A DNA stretch of 64,000 nucleotides from Planoprotostelium fungivorum. Taxonomy: Eukaryota; Evosea; Variosea; Cavosteliida; Cavosteliaceae. Both the position numbers and the translations under genes were made by a program. Under the pieces are notes generated by a model. The model was given only the letters and a program-made list of their open reading frames with translations. It did no database searches and was not told the DNA's origin. Location of the stretch: positions 269,207-333,206 of the forward strand of contig MDYQ01000021.1 in the NCBI GenBank assembly GCA_003024175.1. Direction: 5' to 3'. Every line of letters begins with the position of its first letter. Positions within the stretch are counted from its first letter, which is position 1. Of the stretch, positions 63,101 through 64,000 are shown one piece after another.

Positions 63101-64000
63101 GTCTCCTAATCTCTCGAATTCACGTAACGTCTCTTCCACGAACGCCATCATCGTATTGGAATCTTCGAATCTACAACTGTCACCCACCTCCGTCACTTTC
63201 TTCAGGAAGACGGTTAACCTCGCAAATCTGGAGACGAGCAAGTTGAACCGGAGACAGCGAGCCAAACCTGTCGACGTCGACGATAAGAAGGTGAAATTTC
63301 GTCGAAATTTCGAATAACGTGATCAGAACGCCGAGCAGCAGGAAGGGTCTGGCACTCTCAGTCTACAATTGAAGAAGACAACCATCGAGCTCCTGTGTTC
63401 GAATGCAACGGAAGTCAAAGGTTTCATCGAGATAGGACCCATCGAACTCTTCTGCTCCAGATCACTCAAAGAATCACCCGAATTACCCGGCATCTGCGTT
63501 TCCACCGTCAATTTTACCCTCAAGATCCACCAGGTGAGAAAAACGCCGGGAGCGGGGATCGAACCCTAGACAGGTTGGAGTTCGCGTGGCTCATCCTTCC
63601 TTCTCCGAAGACCAGTTCGCCGTCGGATTTTCGAATCTCGTGGTGGCCGTCGGTCAATTGACGTCGCCCAGCAACGGACTCATCCTCTCTCTCGCTTGTT
63701 TCCTCGAACAGTATTACACCCGTGTATCCATGCGACATCTAGATGAGATCTTGCTGTTCGGACAAGTGTGGGCTGCCGCGGCGGGGGGAAGAGGAAAGAG
63801 GACAGGCTCTTCCGTCTTTCTCTCTACTCCACAGCACGAGCGACCACCCAGTGAGAAATTTCGCGTGGATTTCATTCGGATGACGTCACACCAGGTACGG
63901 ATAAGAATCGGCCGAGTCTGTACGGTTACATTCGAGTGGGCTCGACCAACAGCCAAGAGAGTGGCGTGCAGATCACCATTGACTTTGGTGAATCGATTGG
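54169..64000 (+). CDS. Csf1/BLTP1 (KIAA1109/Tweek)-like bridge lipid-transfer protein, N-terminal part (3' end outside window)
   Basis: Very large rod-like protein that shuttles lipids at ER-membrane contacts. The N-terminus MSDNGIALVRQQ leads to a membrane helix (FMFAVACVLLALIVVYIVFY). The family-typical chorein-like opening follows: YIKIGEGHQMEY, NFYVGALSINIFSGRISFGD and YEIRVIDCVVMVKWWL. Further exons keep the family order (SRMFIQIYGLEYLVYNNSSK; then IHSIGPATFVEDDYYQSLYE; later WRFSLDFDGIRLFIVNRYFS and TFRKTVNLANLE-type beta segments). More than 30 introns split the 9.8 kb, and the frame is still open at the window edge. The ATG at 54169 puts the helix near the start; an upstream exon is possible. 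The intron at 55156-55196 and several others contain the ATCTACAAC element. Confidence 0.85.
55156..55196 (+). repeat. Introner-like intron in the Csf1-like gene
   Basis: A 41-nt intron (GTGAGATCCC...CACCCCAG). Bases 55167-55188 are identical, on the transcribed strand, to the transcribed strand of the formin intron at 17918-17957, and the flanking GATCCCA is also shared. The two genes are unrelated and 37 kb apart. Confidence 0.85.

Overview
The window is eukaryotic nuclear DNA packed with intron-rich protein-coding genes on both strands. Introns are mostly 40-60 nt, begin with GTGAG and carry a CTGAC/CTGAT-like branch site close to the 3' AG. The gene set (PTEN-like phosphatase with C2 and PH domains, G-protein alpha subunit, formin, LRR receptor kinases of the tyrosine-kinase-like group, FYVE-like zinc fingers, BLTP1/Csf1) points to a free-living amoebozoan. 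A fungus-eating protosteloid or variosean amoeba such as Planoprotostelium would fit, but that species-level guess is inference. No virus, plasmid or prokaryotic element was seen.

Layout. 0.6-2.8 kb: PTEN-C2-PH phosphatase (+). 2.8-5.2 kb: SUMO protease of the Ulp1/SENP family (-). 5.5-6.1 kb: nascent-polypeptide-associated complex beta subunit (+). 6.4-7.0 kb: Tctex-type dynein light chain (-). 7.2-8.1 kb: ribosomal protein L17/uL22 (+). 8.6-13.6 kb: a large secreted protein built of tandem, recently duplicated cysteine-paired modules (+). 13.8-15.1 kb: T4 Rnl1-like RNA ligase (+). 15.3-16.1 kb: PIG-F (-), facing a divergent mitochondrial-carrier-like gene (+, 16.1-17.2 kb) across 77 bp. 17.3-21.9 kb: diaphanous-type formin (-). 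22.1-23.1 kb: HAD phosphatase of the Cof type (-). 23.9-26.2 kb: FYVE-like zinc-finger protein (-). 26.4-26.7 kb: small hydrophilic protein (-). 26.9-28.4 kb: G alpha (-). 29.5-33.7 kb: Prp16/DHX38 splicing helicase (+). 33.8-34.3 kb: MAPEG/MGST3-like enzyme (-). 35.1-43.3 kb (+) and 44.9-53.2 kb (-): two giant convergent paralogues, each with a signal peptide, two GH5 exo-beta-1,3-glucanase modules, leucine-rich repeats, a membrane span and a TKL kinase. Between them lie a small lysine-rich protein and a NAA60-like acetyltransferase. 54.2 kb to the end: the N-terminal part of a Csf1/BLTP1 bridge-like lipid-transfer protein (+), cut by the window edge.

Two things stand out. First, introns of unrelated genes across the window share a short element, ATCTACAACG or its complement CGTTGTAGAT, often as a complete palindrome of about 18-22 bp. 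Longer stretches of up to 22 identical bases are shared between introns of the formin and Csf1 genes and, in the opposite orientation relative to transcription, resemble introns of the G alpha and FYVE-like genes. This looks like a family of introner-like elements. Second, the paired receptor kinases combine an apparently active glucanase module, a second glucanase module that has lost both catalytic glutamates, LRRs and an intracellular kinase. That architecture suggests sensing or processing of beta-glucan, such as fungal cell wall, coupled to signalling.

Exon-level boundaries were worked out by hand from splice signals and reading frame, so gene ends are firmer than every internal junction.
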